Origin: Paenibacillus sp. ACRRY
GTDB taxonomy: Bacteria > Bacillota > Bacilli > Paenibacillales > Paenibacillaceae
Length of the DNA stretch: 64,000 nt
Reading direction: 5' to 3'
Assembly: GCF_022346995.1 (NCBI RefSeq)
Contig: NZ_JAKRNM010000001.1
Coordinates: 310,001 to 374,000, forward strand
The position numbers and the translations under genes are program-made. Shown in pieces: positions 63,825 through 64,000 of this stretch; the first letter of the stretch is position 1; each line of letters opens with the position of its first letter. The notes under the pieces are model-generated. The model was not told the origin of the DNA. It searched no databases and was given only the letters and a program-made list of their open reading frames with translations.

Positions 63825-64000
63825 AGCGTAGGTTATTGAGTTATTTAAGCAACTCCACCGTTTCAAGGCGTAGAATGGCAAGCTGAACATAACGTGTGGT
63901 TTCAATATTGGCAGGACAGAAGGTCCCTCGTATATTATCCGAGGGACTTCCGCCATGTCTGGCCTTCTCGAAACCCGGAAGCGGAGATGAATGCATGAAA
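63825..64000 (+). other. Gap after GH127 with a hairpin and a probable start of a next gene
   Basis: AGGTCCCTCG (63921-63930) and CGAGGGACTT (63940-63949) form a hairpin without a U-run. GCGGAG near 63981 followed by ATG at 63991 or 63995 could be the start of a gene that continues beyond the window; only two or three codons are visible. Confidence 0.35.

Overview
The window looks like a chromosomal stretch of a xylan-degrading, endospore-forming Firmicute, most likely Paenibacillus. The evidence is gene content (GH10, GH11, GH43, GH8 and GH5 xylan enzymes, LplA/LplB/YtcP-type sugar ABC genes without their own ATPase, YesM/YesN two-component systems, SLH-anchored surface protein), strong AGGAGG ribosome sites, frequent GTG and TTG starts, and CcpA-type cre boxes. 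This assignment is inference; no rRNA or other marker gene is present.

Region 1 (1-30,000) is a xylan locus. It opens with the last codons of a GH10-like xylanase and two GH43 enzymes. Next come a non-lipidated solute-binding protein with a YesM/YesN-type kinase and regulator, and a convergent AraC regulator whose receiver domain has lost its phosphorylation residues. A nine-gene operon (9476-22248) follows, with a promoter and a downstream cre. It encodes a lipoprotein sugar-binding protein, a membrane-tethered protein that joins carbohydrate-binding-like domains to a solute-binding domain, two separate permease pairs, an NHL-propeller/TPR protein, a YIP1-like membrane protein and a DUF5696-like lipoprotein. 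No ATPase is encoded, so a shared MsmX-type ATPase is expected. Downstream lie a secreted GH5 with a ricin-type lectin domain, a cytoplasmic GH8 reducing-end xylosidase (cre overlapping its promoter), a cytoplasmic SGNH esterase and CE1-type esterase, a secreted GH11 xylanase, and a formylglycine-enzyme-like lipoprotein lacking the catalytic cysteines. Together they outline a route: outside cleavage by GH11, GH5 and GH10, capture and import, then deacylation and trimming inside by the esterases, GH8 and GH43.

Region 2 (29,500-45,000) is mixed: a LysR regulator divergent from acetoacetate decarboxylase and a ketopantoate-reductase-like gene; a 2,000-residue SLH-anchored surface protein with lamin-tail and metallophosphoesterase domains; a MarR/GNAT pair divergent from a class-C beta-lactamase-like hydrolase; alkaline phosphatase; and a LysE exporter.

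Region 3 (45,000-64,000) holds a GH95 enzyme, a MerR regulator (conserved Cys54) divergent from an aldo/keto reductase with a classic 19-bp-spacer promoter, an MFS exporter, several uncharacterised proteins, a second methionine aminopeptidase, a FAD oxidoreductase, an RlmA-like rRNA methyltransferase, a WYL regulator with a DinB protein, and an AraC regulator divergent from a GH127 beta-L-arabinofuranosidase.

The most striking regulatory element is at 56,647-56,854. A promoter is followed by a nine-codon leader peptide ending in Arg-Leu-Arg, an intrinsic terminator, and a sequence just before the ribosome site of the RlmA-like gene that is complementary to the leader codons. This is the layout expected for antibiotic-induced ribosome-stalling control. 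The best candidate for an undescribed system is the nine-gene capture and import operon.
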